The notes under the pieces were generated by a model. That model was not told the origin of the DNA, searched no databases, and saw nothing but the letters and a program-made list of their open reading frames with translations. Below are positions 52,984-61,408 of a stretch of DNA of 64,000 bases, one piece after another. The DNA is from RI-153 sp963721725. GTDB lineage: Bacteria > Chloroflexota > Anaerolineae > Caldilineales > Caldilineaceae. The DNA is taken from assembly GCA_963721725.1 (NCBI GenBank), contig CAVRLX010000016.1, forward strand, positions 682,001-746,000, read 5' to 3'. A program made the translations under genes and the position numbers. Position 1 is the stretch's first letter. Every line of letters begins with the position of its first letter.

Positions 52984-53076
52984 GTAACGATACAGGTGCG
53001 ACGCACTCGCCAGGAGGAGAACGGTTGTGAAAAGCGTGTGTGGCGAGTGCGTCGCACCCTAGACCTGTATAGGTAC
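52984..53076. mobile_element. 93-bp MITE-like element, copy A, with 8-bp target duplication
   Basis: It starts GTAACGATACAGG and ends CCTGTATAGGTAC. Inside, the 17-bp arms GGTGCGACGCACTCGCC (52995-53011) and its exact complement (53042-53058) flank a 30-bp core. ATTCGGAC is directly repeated at 52976-52983 and 53077-53084. The element interrupts an older heptamer hairpin whose arms GATTAGCGATTGG (52955-52967) and CCAATCGCTAATTC (53102-53115) lie outside the duplication. It has no coding capacity. Confidence 0.85.
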
Positions 53077-53223
53077 ATTCGGACTGTCTATAAACCGATA
53101 CCCAATCGCTAATTCCCCCAAAACCGCATGACAACACGGCGGGGCTATGCTGGCTGCATACCTTTTCAATACACCTTTTCAATGACTCTCCCGTTCAAAG
53201 TTTACCCATAAGGAGAAACGTTC

Positions 53224-55659
53224 ATGTCCTACGGCATCAACCGTGTAACGGTGATTGGCTCCGGCACGATGGGCGCAGCGATTGCCGGTCATCTCGCCAA
53301 TGCGGGCATTCCTGTTCACCTGTTGGATATTGTCCCCGATGCGCTGAGCGAGGCGGAGGCGGCCAAAGGGCTGACGCTGAGTGACCGCAAGGTACGCAAT
53401 CGGATTGTGCAGGGCGGCATCGATCGTATGATCAAGAGCAAGCCCGCCAACCTCTTTGCCCAGGATCGGGCAGCGCTGATCACGCCTGGCAATCTGGAAG
53501 ATGATCTGGAAAGCGCGGTCAAGGCCAGCGATTGGATCATCGAGGTGATTGTCGAGCGCCCTGGCCCCAAACAAAAGCTCATGGAGCGACTTGAAGCCAT
53601 CGCCCCCCCCCGCGCCATTATCAGCACGAACACCTCTGGCATTCCCATTCACATAATCAGCCAGGGGCGGGGCGACGATTTCAAAAAGCGCTTCATGGGG
53701 ACACATTTCTTCAACCCGCCCCGCTATTTGCACCTGTTAGAGATCATCCCCACGCCGGAAACCGACCGCGCGCTGGTGGCGCGCATGAAGGGCTTTGCCG
53801 AAAATCGGCTGGGCAAAGGCGTGGTTATTGCCAAAGATACGCCCAACTTTGTGGGCAACCGCATGTTCAGCCTGATCCAAAGCGATCTTATGGAGTTCGC
53901 CGTGGAGAACGGCTACACGGTGGAAGAGGTGGATGCCTTAACCGGTCCGCTGATTGGGCGGCCCAAAACGGGAACCTTCCGTCTGGGCGATGTCGTGGGC
54001 ATCGACGTGATGGCGATGGTGGGCGAAAATCTCTATGGCATGATCCCTGACGACGAGGACCGGGAAATCCTGCGCGGCAAGTATGGCATTTCGGTGCTGG
54101 ATACGCTGACCAAAAACAAGCTCCTGGGCAGCAAAAGCGGCCAGGGTTTTTACAAAACTGTCACCGACGAGGGCAGCAACAAGTCGTTCTGGGGGCTGGA
54201 TCTGCAAGCCGCCGCCGAGGGTACTCTCGACTATGTAGCTCCTAGCAAGCCGCGCTGGGCCAGCGTAGGCGAGGTCAAAGACGAGCCGCTGGAAGAACGC
54301 TTGCGCCGGTTGGTCAACGCCGACGACGAAGCGGGCGATCTGATCTGGCACACACTGGCGCGCACGTTGGCCTATGCCAGCAAGCGTGTTCCCGAAATTG
54401 CCGACAGCTTGGCGGACATTGACAACGCCATGCGATGGGGGTTTGGCTGGGAACTGGGTGCTTTTGAGACCTGGGATGTGCTGGGCGTGGCCGAGACGCT
54501 GGATCGCATGGAAGGCGAAGGGATCCGCGCCGCGCCGTGGGTGCGCGAGATGCTCAAGCGTGGCAACGAAACATTTTACAGCTACGAAAGCGGCAAAAAG
54601 GTTGCTTACAATCCGCAGAGCAAGGCCTATGAGCCAGCCGTTTCCGACGCCAAGATGGTCAACATTGCCGATCTCAAACAGCGGCGCGGCGTCGTGGCCG
54701 AAAACGATTCGGCTTCGCTGCTGCAAATGGGCGATGGCGTGTTGCTGCTGGAGTTCCACACCAAGATGAACGCGCTGGATGTTGCCATCGGCGAGATTAT
54801 GAACGAAGCAATTGACCGGTTACACGGCAATGCCGCCGGGCTGGTGATCGGCAATCAGGGCGGCAATTTCAGCGCCGGGGCCAACCTCTTCCTCATCGGC
54901 ATGTTGGCACAGTCGGGGCAGTGGGATCAACTGGACGCCGTGGTGCGCGGGCTGCAAGATGCGATTATGGCGATGCGCACCGCGCCCAAGCCCGTGGTGG
55001 CTGCGCCCTATCAACTGGCGCTGGGCGGCGGCTGCGAGGTCAGCATGGGCGCGGACCGCATTGTGGCCCACGCCGAAACGTACATGGGATTGGTGGAGGT
55101 GGGCATGGGGCTGATCCCCGGCGGCGGTGGCTGTAAAGAGATGGTGCGCCGCAATGTCAGCCCGCACATGCACGCCGAGAATGTGAATCCCAGCCCCTAT
55201 TTGCAGCAGATTTTCGAGACGATTGGCTTTGCCAAAGTGGCGGAATCGGCGATGCAGGCGCGGGCGTTGGGCTTCTTTGGCCCCAATGATCGCATCGTCA
55301 TGAACATTGATCATCTGTTGGCCGAGGCCAAGGCCGAGGTGCTGCGCATGACCGATGATGGATACACGCCGCCCAGCGTCAAGGGGACGGTCTATGCAGG
55401 CGGACGTGATATGCTCGCCAACATGCGGATTGGCATTCACACGCTGCGCCAGGGCGGTTACATCAGCCAGCACGATGCCACCGTGGCGGATCGGTTGGCC
55501 TGTGTGCTGTGTGGCGGCGAACTCAGCCAGCCCACCTGGATGGACGAGCAATATTTTCTTGATCTAGAGCGGGAAGCGTTCAAAAGCCTGTGCGGCGAAG
55601 CCAAAACCCAGGAGCGGATCTGGCACTTTTTGCAGCGGGGGAAGCCGTTGCGGAATTAG
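53224..55659 (+). CDS. fadN: 3-hydroxyacyl-CoA dehydrogenase / enoyl-CoA hydratase fusion (FadN-like)
   Basis: An 811-residue beta-oxidation enzyme. Residues 1-300 are the NAD-dependent dehydrogenase (VIGSGTMGAAIAGHLANAG, STNTSGIPI, GTHFFNPPRYLHLLEIIPT). A second dehydrogenase C-domain follows (AMRWGFGWELGAFETWD). Residues 490-720 form the crotonase domain (GLVIGNQGGNFSAGANLFLIG and QLALGGGCEVSMGADRIVAH). This HAD-first order matches FadN, not FadB. A thiolase gene lies 0.8 kb downstream on the same strand. TAAGGAGAAAC precedes the ATG. Confidence 0.93.
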   Translation: MSYGINRVTVIGSGTMGAAIAGHLANAGIPVHLLDIVPDALSEAEAAKGLTLSDRKVRNRIVQGGIDRMIKSKPANLFAQDRAALITPGNLEDDLESAVKASDWIIEVIVERPGPKQKLMERLEAIAPPRAIISTNTSGIPIHIISQGRGDDFKKRFMGTHFFNPPRYLHLLEIIPTPETDRALVARMKGFAENRLGKGVVIAKDTPNFVGNRMFSLIQSDLMEFAVENGYTVEEVDALTGPLIGRPKTGTFRLGDVVGIDVMAMVGENLYGMIPDDEDREILRGKYGISVLDTLTKNKLLGSKSGQGFYKTVTDEGSNKSFWGLDLQAAAEGTLDYVAPSKPRWASVGEVKDEPLEERLRRLVNADDEAGDLIWHTLARTLAYASKRVPEIADSLADIDNAMRWGFGWELGAFETWDVLGVAETLDRMEGEGIRAAPWVREMLKRGNETFYSYESGKKVAYNPQSKAYEPAVSDAKMVNIADLKQRRGVVAENDSASLLQMGDGVLLLEFHTKMNALDVAIGEIMNEAIDRLHGNAAGLVIGNQGGNFSAGANLFLIGMLAQSGQWDQLDAVVRGLQDAIMAMRTAPKPVVAAPYQLALGGGCEVSMGADRIVAHAETYMGLVEVGMGLIPGGGGCKEMVRRNVSPHMHAENVNPSPYLQQIFETIGFAKVAESAMQARALGFFGPNDRIVMNIDHLLAEAKAEVLRMTDDGYTPPSVKGTVYAGGRDMLANMRIGIHTLRQGGYISQHDATVADRLACVLCGGELSQPTWMDEQYFLDLEREAFKSLCGEAKTQERIWHFLQRGKPLRN

Positions 55660-55676
55660 GCGAGGGGCGAGAAGAA

Positions 55677-56021
55677 CTAGAACGGAATAAACGTCACAAC
55701 GTTAGCAAGTTCATCCACTTCCATGATCTTTGCAACGAGTTCTAAATCATGCACATAAAGACCGATATTGAAGGGATTTTGCGTCATACGAACAATTCCG
55801 ACAAACGCAATATCTCGCCGCTGCCATTGAGCCGCAATCATGGTAAAGTCTTCGTCCGCCGAGACCATCACTCGGCCCAGTTCGTTTGCTCTGTGGAGGA
55901 GATATTCATCGCCCACTGTTCTTCTGCTATCCTCCTGAGCTGTCAGCACATCGACGCCGCGCCGTCGCAGTCCATCGGTAATGGCACGGGGGATATGAAC
56001 ATCCATGTAAAACTTGTTCAC
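55677..56021 (-). CDS. DUF5615 PIN-like protein, putative toxin
   Basis: A 114-residue protein. MNKFYMDVHIPRAITDGLRRRGVDVLTAQED carries the N-terminal Asp of PIN-like nucleases, and GRVMVSADEDFTMIAAQW the second acidic pair. This fits the DUF5615 family, usually encoded with DUF433 partners and treated as toxin-antitoxin-like pairs. It starts inside the upstream gene's stop (4-nt overlap). The target RNA is unknown. The pair sits between the fadN and thiolase genes, on the opposite strand. Confidence 0.85.
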   Translation of the reverse strand: MNKFYMDVHIPRAITDGLRRRGVDVLTAQEDSRRTVGDEYLLHRANELGRVMVSADEDFTMIAAQWQRRDIAFVGIVRMTQNPFNIGLYVHDLELVAKIMEVDELANVVTFIPF

Positions 56022-56363
56022 AGCTCAGTCTGTTCCTGCTTCAAAGATTCTTGGTGTAGACGACGAAGACGCTCAAGCGCAGGCGGTTCTGGGTGCGTAC
56101 GGCGATACTCTTCTTCAAAGTGCTCTGCTTCTTCAATGGAACGGTCAATTTCGTCTTTATGATCCCAATAGTAGGCAAAGGCAGAATGGATTTGCGCTAA
56201 CGAAAGAATTGGGAAATGTCTCATGAAATTCTTCAGGAGTCCAGCCATTGCCCTGCCAGAACCCGATCAATATGCGCACTTTGAAGCGCGTGCCTGCAAT
56301 CAGCGGGCGTCCCTGTTCGTCAATCTCAATGTGTTTGTAGCCTGTCTGTACATGCGTTGTCAT
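56018..56363 (-). CDS. DUF433-family protein, putative antitoxin (one frameshift)
   Basis: It begins MTTHVQTGYKHIEIDEQGRPLIAGTRFKVRILIGFWQGNGWTPEEFHETFP, with the DUF433 helix-turn-helix-like core, continuing after a one-base shift near 56210 (CCC[A]ATT) as ILSLAQIHSAFAYYWDHKDEIDRSIEEAEHFEEEY. The C-terminal 40 residues are charged and would contact the toxin. It overlaps the DUF5615 gene by 4 nt, so the two are co-translated. Confidence 0.82.
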
Positions 56364-56462
56364 AGGATGTCGCTCGTTTCTAAGATTAGACTTGCCACGC
56401 AATTGTTCGTTTGATTTTACCACTGGATCAGCGATCTGTTAACAGGAAAGGATCTGTTTACT

Positions 56463-57643
56463 ATGCCAAATGCTGTGATTGTTTCCGCCGCTCGCACCGC
56501 CGTGGGCAAGGCCCCGCGTGGAACGTTACGCGCGACCCGCCCGGAGGATATGGCGGCGGCGGTGATTCGGGCCGTGCTCGACCGCGCCGAGGGGGTAGAG
56601 GCAGCCGAGATTGAAGATGTGATCATCGGCTGCGCCATGCCAGAGGCCGAACAGGGTATGAACGTAGCGCGCATTGCCTCGTTGCGCGCCGGACTGCCGG
56701 TAAGCGTGCCGGGGCAGACCATCAACCGCTTCTGCTCCAGTGGTTTGCAGAGCATTGCCCTGGCTGCCCAGCAGATCATGGCGGGGATGGGGGAGGTCAT
56801 CATTGCCGGGGGCATGGAGAGCATGTCGCGCGTGCCGATGAGCAGCAATAAATTTATGGCGAATCCCGATCTGGCGCTGGAATATCCCGGCGTTTACCTG
56901 GGCATGGGCTTGACCGCCGAGAACGTGGCGCAAAAGTACGAGATCAGCCGCGAAGAGCAGGACGCCTTTTCGCTGCGCAGCCATCAACGCGCCGCCGCCG
57001 CCCAGGACGCCGGCAAGTTTGCCGATGAGATTGTGCCGCTGGATGTGAAGATGAAAATCGGCGAAGGCAGCGCCACTCAGGAACTCGCCACCACCTTTGC
57101 CCAGGATGAGGGCGTGCGCCGGGATACGTCCGACCGAGGCATTGGGCAAAGTTGCGGGCTGTCTTTCACGTCAAAGGCTCGGTGACGGCGGGCAACAGCA
57201 GCCAGACCAGTGATGGCGCGGCGGCGGTGCTGGTGATGAGCGAGGATCTGGCAAGGGCCAAAGGCTTGCAGCCCATGGCACGTTTTCTCAGCTTTGCCGT
57301 GGGCGGCGTACCACCCGAATACATGGGCATTGGCCCTATTGAAGCTGTGCCCAAGGCGCTCAAACTGGCCGGGCTGAGCCTGAGCGATATTGATCTTATC
57401 GAACTCAACGAAGCCTTCGCCGCCCAATCACTGGCCGTGATCCGCGAGTTGGGCATGGACGAAGCGCGGGTCAACGTTAACGGCGGTGCGATTGCCCTGG
57501 GCCATCCCCTGGGCTGCACCGGGGCCAAGCTCACGGTGCAGATGTTGCACGAACTTCAGCGCCAGAACAAGCGCTATGGGCTGATTACCATGTGTATTGG
57601 CGGCGGCATGGGCGCCGCTGGGGTGATCGAGCGTTTGGGGTAA
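56463..57643 (+). CDS. acetyl-CoA acyltransferase (thiolase), two frameshifts
   Basis: A thiolase for the last step of beta-oxidation or acetoacetyl-CoA formation. The acylated cysteine is in RFCSSGLQSIALAAQQI, the His in NGGAIALGHPLGCTGAKL and the second Cys in TMCIGGGMGAAGV. The frame breaks at about 57132 (GTCC[G]ACCG) and 57151 (GCAAA[G]TTGC). Removing one base at each gives DTS-TEALGK-LRAVFHVKGSVTAGNSS, the family sequence. It pairs functionally with the fadN-like gene upstream. Confidence 0.92.
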
Positions 57644-57677
57644 GAATTTTAACGCGGAGTCGCAAAGTCGCAGAGAG

Positions 57678-57715
57678 GAGGGGGAAGCGAAACTATTGGG
57701 TTTCGCTTCCCCCTC
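57678..57715. terminator. bidirectional terminator after the thiolase gene
   Basis: A 16-bp perfect stem (GAGGGGGAAGCGAAAC and its complement) with a 6-nt loop, followed by TTTTA. It lies between the thiolase gene and the convergent SLH protein gene. Confidence 0.88.
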
Positions 57716-57717
57716 TT

Positions 57718-60201
57718 TTAATTTTCCCCAAACGCACGCACCAACACCACCGCGACAAAGGCCCGGCGTGCGGGATCATCGGGGCAAAAACGATCCCCGG
57801 TGAGCAGCGGCGGGCAGTGTGGATCATCATCGGCGAAGAAGCCGTTGCGAGCGGCATACTCAATGGCACGATTGGCGGGGGTGTCCAGGGTAACATCAAC
57901 AAAGAGATTGCCCTGGACCGGCGTCAGTTCCCACCCTAGAAACTGGGCGAGGTAGGCCATAAGCTCGGCCCTTGTCACAAACTGGTGCGGGCAAAAGCGT
58001 AGACCCTCTTCACTGGGCGGGCAAGTTTCGCTCTCCATTGTCATGCCCAGATCATAAAATGCCTCCACCCAATAGGCTCTGCGGTGTGAAAAGTCCTGCG
58101 GCAGATCGACAAATTTTCCCTGATACGGGCCTTCGGGCTGATATTCTGCGCTGTAATGGTGGCGCAACAAAAAGACGGGCAATGCACTGCGAGTTACAAA
58201 CTGATTGGGACAAAAAGGTCTGTTTTTGAACGGAATAGTGCCGCTGCGACATCCTGTGGTAATCTCTAGTTCGTGCCAGCGTACAATTTCATCATACCCC
58301 CACATGCCCACGGGAAGGTCACAGAAAGGGGTGTCACGTTCACAGGGGACGATCTCAAGCGGGCGCGATTGGCGGTTGTTGGCCTGGGCAACGTCGCTAT
58401 AGCCCACGGGCGGGCGGACATCCCATACCACATAATAGGGGCGATACGCCTCCAGGTTGAGCGGAATCTGCACATAGGCGGGGATGGACTGAGTGTGCAT
58501 CCCCGGCTCCAATCGTGGCAGGGTAATGACATAGTTCAATACAGGATCGATGGGGGGACCATCAGGCGCAGCGGCGATCCAATGATCTACATGGCTACCT
58601 GCGACTAAGGGATCAATGCCTGCATTTCGCACTTCACTCCATACGCTTACCGTGCTGCCAGGGTAAAAGGCGTTCTGTGGATCGATCTCTGTACTATGTA
58701 GGGCTAGATCTGCTTCGGGACAGGCGACATCGGCTTGATAGCGAATCTGTGTATCATCAAGCAGATAGCGCGTCTCGCTGTAGCTGTCGAGGTAAACTTC
58801 AAAACGCAACCCCGTGTGATCATCCTTGTTCACGAGTAACACAGTTTCTACACAGCGCCAGCCCTCCCCCTCAACCGTGAGATTATGCCGAATTTCCTCC
58901 TGTTCTGCGCCGCCCAATGCCCAGATCGATAACCCTAGATTCAGCGGCGAACCATCCTCTGAGCGTACCCAGACAGATCCCTGAACGCTTTGCCCCGGCA
59001 CAGGTTTGACCGCCAGATCTTGATAGAGAGAGTAGCAGCCCGGCACCGAACGATCGGCAATCAAATAGCGCTGCCCGCTGTGGGCCACCCCGGCTTTGCG
59101 CCCAATTTCCAGCCCACAATCGGCCAGCGCATCCCAGCCCAGCGGAGAGTCGGCCTCTTCAAAGCCGGGGTTAAACAGGGCCAGCGCAGGCGGCGGGCAG
59201 GTTGCGTCACTCCCAGAGTTTAGGGAAAGCGCATCAAATTCATAGGTCCCCTGATTCTCTGGCCCCTGTAGCCGAATTTGGGCAGCTATGGTCTGGAAAT
59301 TGCCGTTTGGCAGCACAATGTCCAGGCTGTAACATTGCCAGACCGGCCCAACCATGATAGACAACGCCTCGGCAAAGGTGGTCTCGCCCCTGGCTTCCAG
59401 TTGCAAGGTCAAGGGCAGCGATTGCGCTAACGTGGCGCGGGTCCATAGCAAGAATGTATACGTTTGCGTGGTGTCGGCCTGAATGGGGCGGGTTTGCCCA
59501 AACATGGCACAGCCATCGCGCCGACGCACAGAAAGATAGCGTGTGCCATCGACTGCGTCCACAGCATTTTCTACCACTTGGAAAGGGCAGGGGAAGGGAG
59601 CCCCGCCCCAACTTTTCAGACCGTCTTCCGCCTCGAAACTGCCATCCTCGATGTAAATTAGCGGTGCTGTCTGCCCCCGAATAGCAACCACGCCATACCC
59701 CGACGCCGTCAACAAGAGTAACGCCAGCCCCACAATCCACAGGCGTGGCAGTGTATAGAACCAGCCCAGCCGTTTGACGGTGCCACCGCTGCGCGGTTGT
59801 TGTGGTAGCGGCGTGACGGGCAGGGCTGGCGCAACCGCCTGGGCTATGTCATCTTCGATTGGCTGCGTGGTTGGTGGCATGGATGTCGGCGGCAATGCCT
59901 GGGCCAACAGGGTTGCGCGTTCGCCGTCGGTGAGCGGCTCCCACTCCCATTCTTCCACGAGGATTTGCCAGACGCCTGCAAAGCGAGGCAGGTCCCGATA
60001 GAGTTTAAGATCGCGCAAAAGATAGAGGGCGATGGGCTGGCGATGGCGGCGGCGTGGGATAGTCTGACCAAGTTCCCAGGCGGCCACACTTTTGCGGCTT
60101 TGGCGTCCGCGCAGGCCACAGCGGTCCGCCATATCAGACTGCGAAAGGCCAACGGCTTCGCGCAGTTGGATCAAAACGACAAGGCGTAATGGATTTGGCA
60201 T
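57718..60201 (-). CDS. HTH - membrane helix - extracellular modules - SLH protein
   Basis: An 827-residue multidomain protein. Residues 6-62 are a helix-turn-helix-like domain (IQLREAVGLSQSDMADRCGL...SVAAWELGQTIPRRRHRQPIALYLL). A basic, Pro-rich linker and one membrane helix follow (about 153-174). Two jelly-roll/CBM-like modules then begin IEDGSFEAEDGLKSW and LFNPGFEEADSPLGW, and a CARDB-like module (YPGSTVSVWSEVRNAGIDPL) follows. The C-terminus has three SLH-type repeats with FVDLPQDFSHRRAYWVEAFYDLGMT and FVDVTLDTPANRAIEYAARNGFF. The N-terminus would be cytoplasmic and the rest outside. I start at 60201. Confidence 0.85.
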   Translation of the reverse strand: MPNPLRLVVLIQLREAVGLSQSDMADRCGLRGRQSRKSVAAWELGQTIPRRRHRQPIALYLLRDLKLYRDLPRFAGVWQILVEEWEWEPLTDGERATLLAQALPPTSMPPTTQPIEDDIAQAVAPALPVTPLPQQPRSGGTVKRLGWFYTLPRLWIVGLALLLLTASGYGVVAIRGQTAPLIYIEDGSFEAEDGLKSWGGAPFPCPFQVVENAVDAVDGTRYLSVRRRDGCAMFGQTRPIQADTTQTYTFLLWTRATLAQSLPLTLQLEARGETTFAEALSIMVGPVWQCYSLDIVLPNGNFQTIAAQIRLQGPENQGTYEFDALSLNSGSDATCPPPALALFNPGFEEADSPLGWDALADCGLEIGRKAGVAHSGQRYLIADRSVPGCYSLYQDLAVKPVPGQSVQGSVWVRSEDGSPLNLGLSIWALGGAEQEEIRHNLTVEGEGWRCVETVLLVNKDDHTGLRFEVYLDSYSETRYLLDDTQIRYQADVACPEADLALHSTEIDPQNAFYPGSTVSVWSEVRNAGIDPLVAGSHVDHWIAAAPDGPPIDPVLNYVITLPRLEPGMHTQSIPAYVQIPLNLEAYRPYYVVWDVRPPVGYSDVAQANNRQSRPLEIVPCERDTPFCDLPVGMWGYDEIVRWHELEITTGCRSGTIPFKNRPFCPNQFVTRSALPVFLLRHHYSAEYQPEGPYQGKFVDLPQDFSHRRAYWVEAFYDLGMTMESETCPPSEEGLRFCPHQFVTRAELMAYLAQFLGWELTPVQGNLFVDVTLDTPANRAIEYAARNGFFADDDPHCPPLLTGDRFCPDDPARRAFVAVVLVRAFGEN

Positions 60202-60507
60202 CGATGTTTGGTGGTGTGAAAAGCGTACTGGCCGGGGATGCACGAGACGCAGCAAACACAAAGAATCTAGGCTGCACAGAAGCACAGTTGCCAGATTCTA
60301 CGGGTGTCCCTTGCCCTCAATGTGGCGGCGATGCGAGGAGGTGACGGGTTTGACGGGTGAAATTGACGCCCTAGATGGCTGAAATTGTCGCTCCATTCTG
60401 CCAAAATAGAGGGTAATGCGCAAATAAGATTGTCATCCACTAGAGTTCTGTGCATAGCGATTGGCGCATATCATTGTTTTCTCCCATCGTAGAAAGGAAT
60501 ACTCCCC
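60202..60507. other. divergent intergenic region without a recognised gene
   Basis: 306 nt between the SLH protein and spoVS. A short GACGGGT-type duplication (GTGACGGGTTTGACGGGTG) occurs near 60340-60360. No clear promoter or structured RNA is recognised. Confidence 0.5.
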
Positions 60508-60780
60508 ATGGCCAAAGTCTTTCGCGTCTCCGGTCAAGCCGATATCCACCCCCTGGCTGCGGCCATTGCCCATGTTCTGCGCGCCGACGAAGAGGTGATT
60601 CTGCGCACAATTGGCGCCAACGCCGTCCACAGCGCAGTCAAAGCAGCGATTGTGGCACGCGATTATCTCAGAGGCGATCAGATAGATTTGACCATGCTTC
60701 CCCGCATGGAGAACTCCACAGTGGAGGGGGAGGAGATGACGGTGATGGAGTTGGAGGTGCGGCGGGTGGGACGCGGCTAA
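60508..60780 (+). CDS. spoVS: stage V sporulation protein S-like (SpoVS)
   Basis: A 90-residue Alba-superfamily protein. MAKVFRVSGQADIHPLAAAIAHVLRADEEVILRTIGANAVHSAVKAAIVARDYL is the SpoVS signature. In non-sporulating bacteria such proteins may bind DNA or RNA; function here is unknown. AGAAAGGAA lies upstream of the ATG. Confidence 0.93.
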   Translation: MAKVFRVSGQADIHPLAAAIAHVLRADEEVILRTIGANAVHSAVKAAIVARDYLRGDQIDLTMLPRMENSTVEGEEMTVMELEVRRVGRG

Positions 60781-60953
60781 CGGATGTCCGACCCGCTACG
60801 TATAGGATACAGTATATTGCCGTTGCCCGGTTATTCATCGCGCCTTTGATCATTCTCTCGACCTACTTTAGACCGGTTTATTACAATGGCTATCCCCTGG
60901 TTACTTATTCATGTTCGGGAAGCATTCCGATGCTCCGCCTCTTTAGACGTTTC

Positions 60954-61039
60954 GTAACAATAGAGGTGCGACGCACTCGCCACACAAGCGTTTCACAACC
61001 GTTCTACTCCTGGCGAGTGCTTCGCACCTGTATAGGTAC
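60954..61039. mobile_element. 86-bp MITE-like element, copy B, with 8-bp target duplication
   Basis: It begins GTAACAATAGAGG and ends CCTGTATAGGTAC. The arms GGTGCGACGCACTCGCC (60965-60981) and GGCGAGTGCTTCGCACC (61012-61028) differ by one base from perfect pairing. The flanks GACGTTTC (60946-60953) and AACGTTTC (61040-61047) form a 7-of-8 direct repeat. The 30-bp core is inverted relative to copy A while both outer ends match copy A in the same direction. Confidence 0.82.
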
Positions 61040-61134
61040 AACGTTTCCTTATCTTCACGGCGTGCCTGACATCTTGTCACAATTCGTATTTTTGTGTGCA
61101 TTGCCGCTGAGATTGCACACCCAGGGCAATCGCG

Positions 61135-61333
61135 TCAAACGTCGATGAGTCTTAAGAGCTTGAGGAGGTAGGGTTCGCCCCATTCTGCTAAAAAGCGCTC
61201 CTTCACCTGTACAATCGGTATAGTCTTGATCCGCATAGCGGTCCGAACGCACCTGAACCACCGTCTGCAGGTTGGTGAAGTGGTCGGCGTTGTGCAGTTC
61301 CACAATAACCTGCGGGTCGCAGATTGCCAGCAA
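61135..61333 (-). pseudogene. short coding remnant of unknown family
   Basis: Reading LLAICDPQVIVELHNADHFTNLQTVVQVRSDRYADQDYTD in one frame and VKERFLAEWGEPYLLKLLRLIDV in another gives about 66 residues, joined by dropping one base. A TGA at 61135-61137 ends it. I do not recognise the family. It is flanked by copy B of the MITE and has no convincing start, so it may be the 3' end of a lost gene. Confidence 0.35.
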
Positions 61334-61408
61334 TGGCGCCCTTCAATTTATTTGTCTTCAGGTTAGCCTCCTGAATCTCTTTCACAGATTTTGACGCGAT
61401 CCCTCTGG

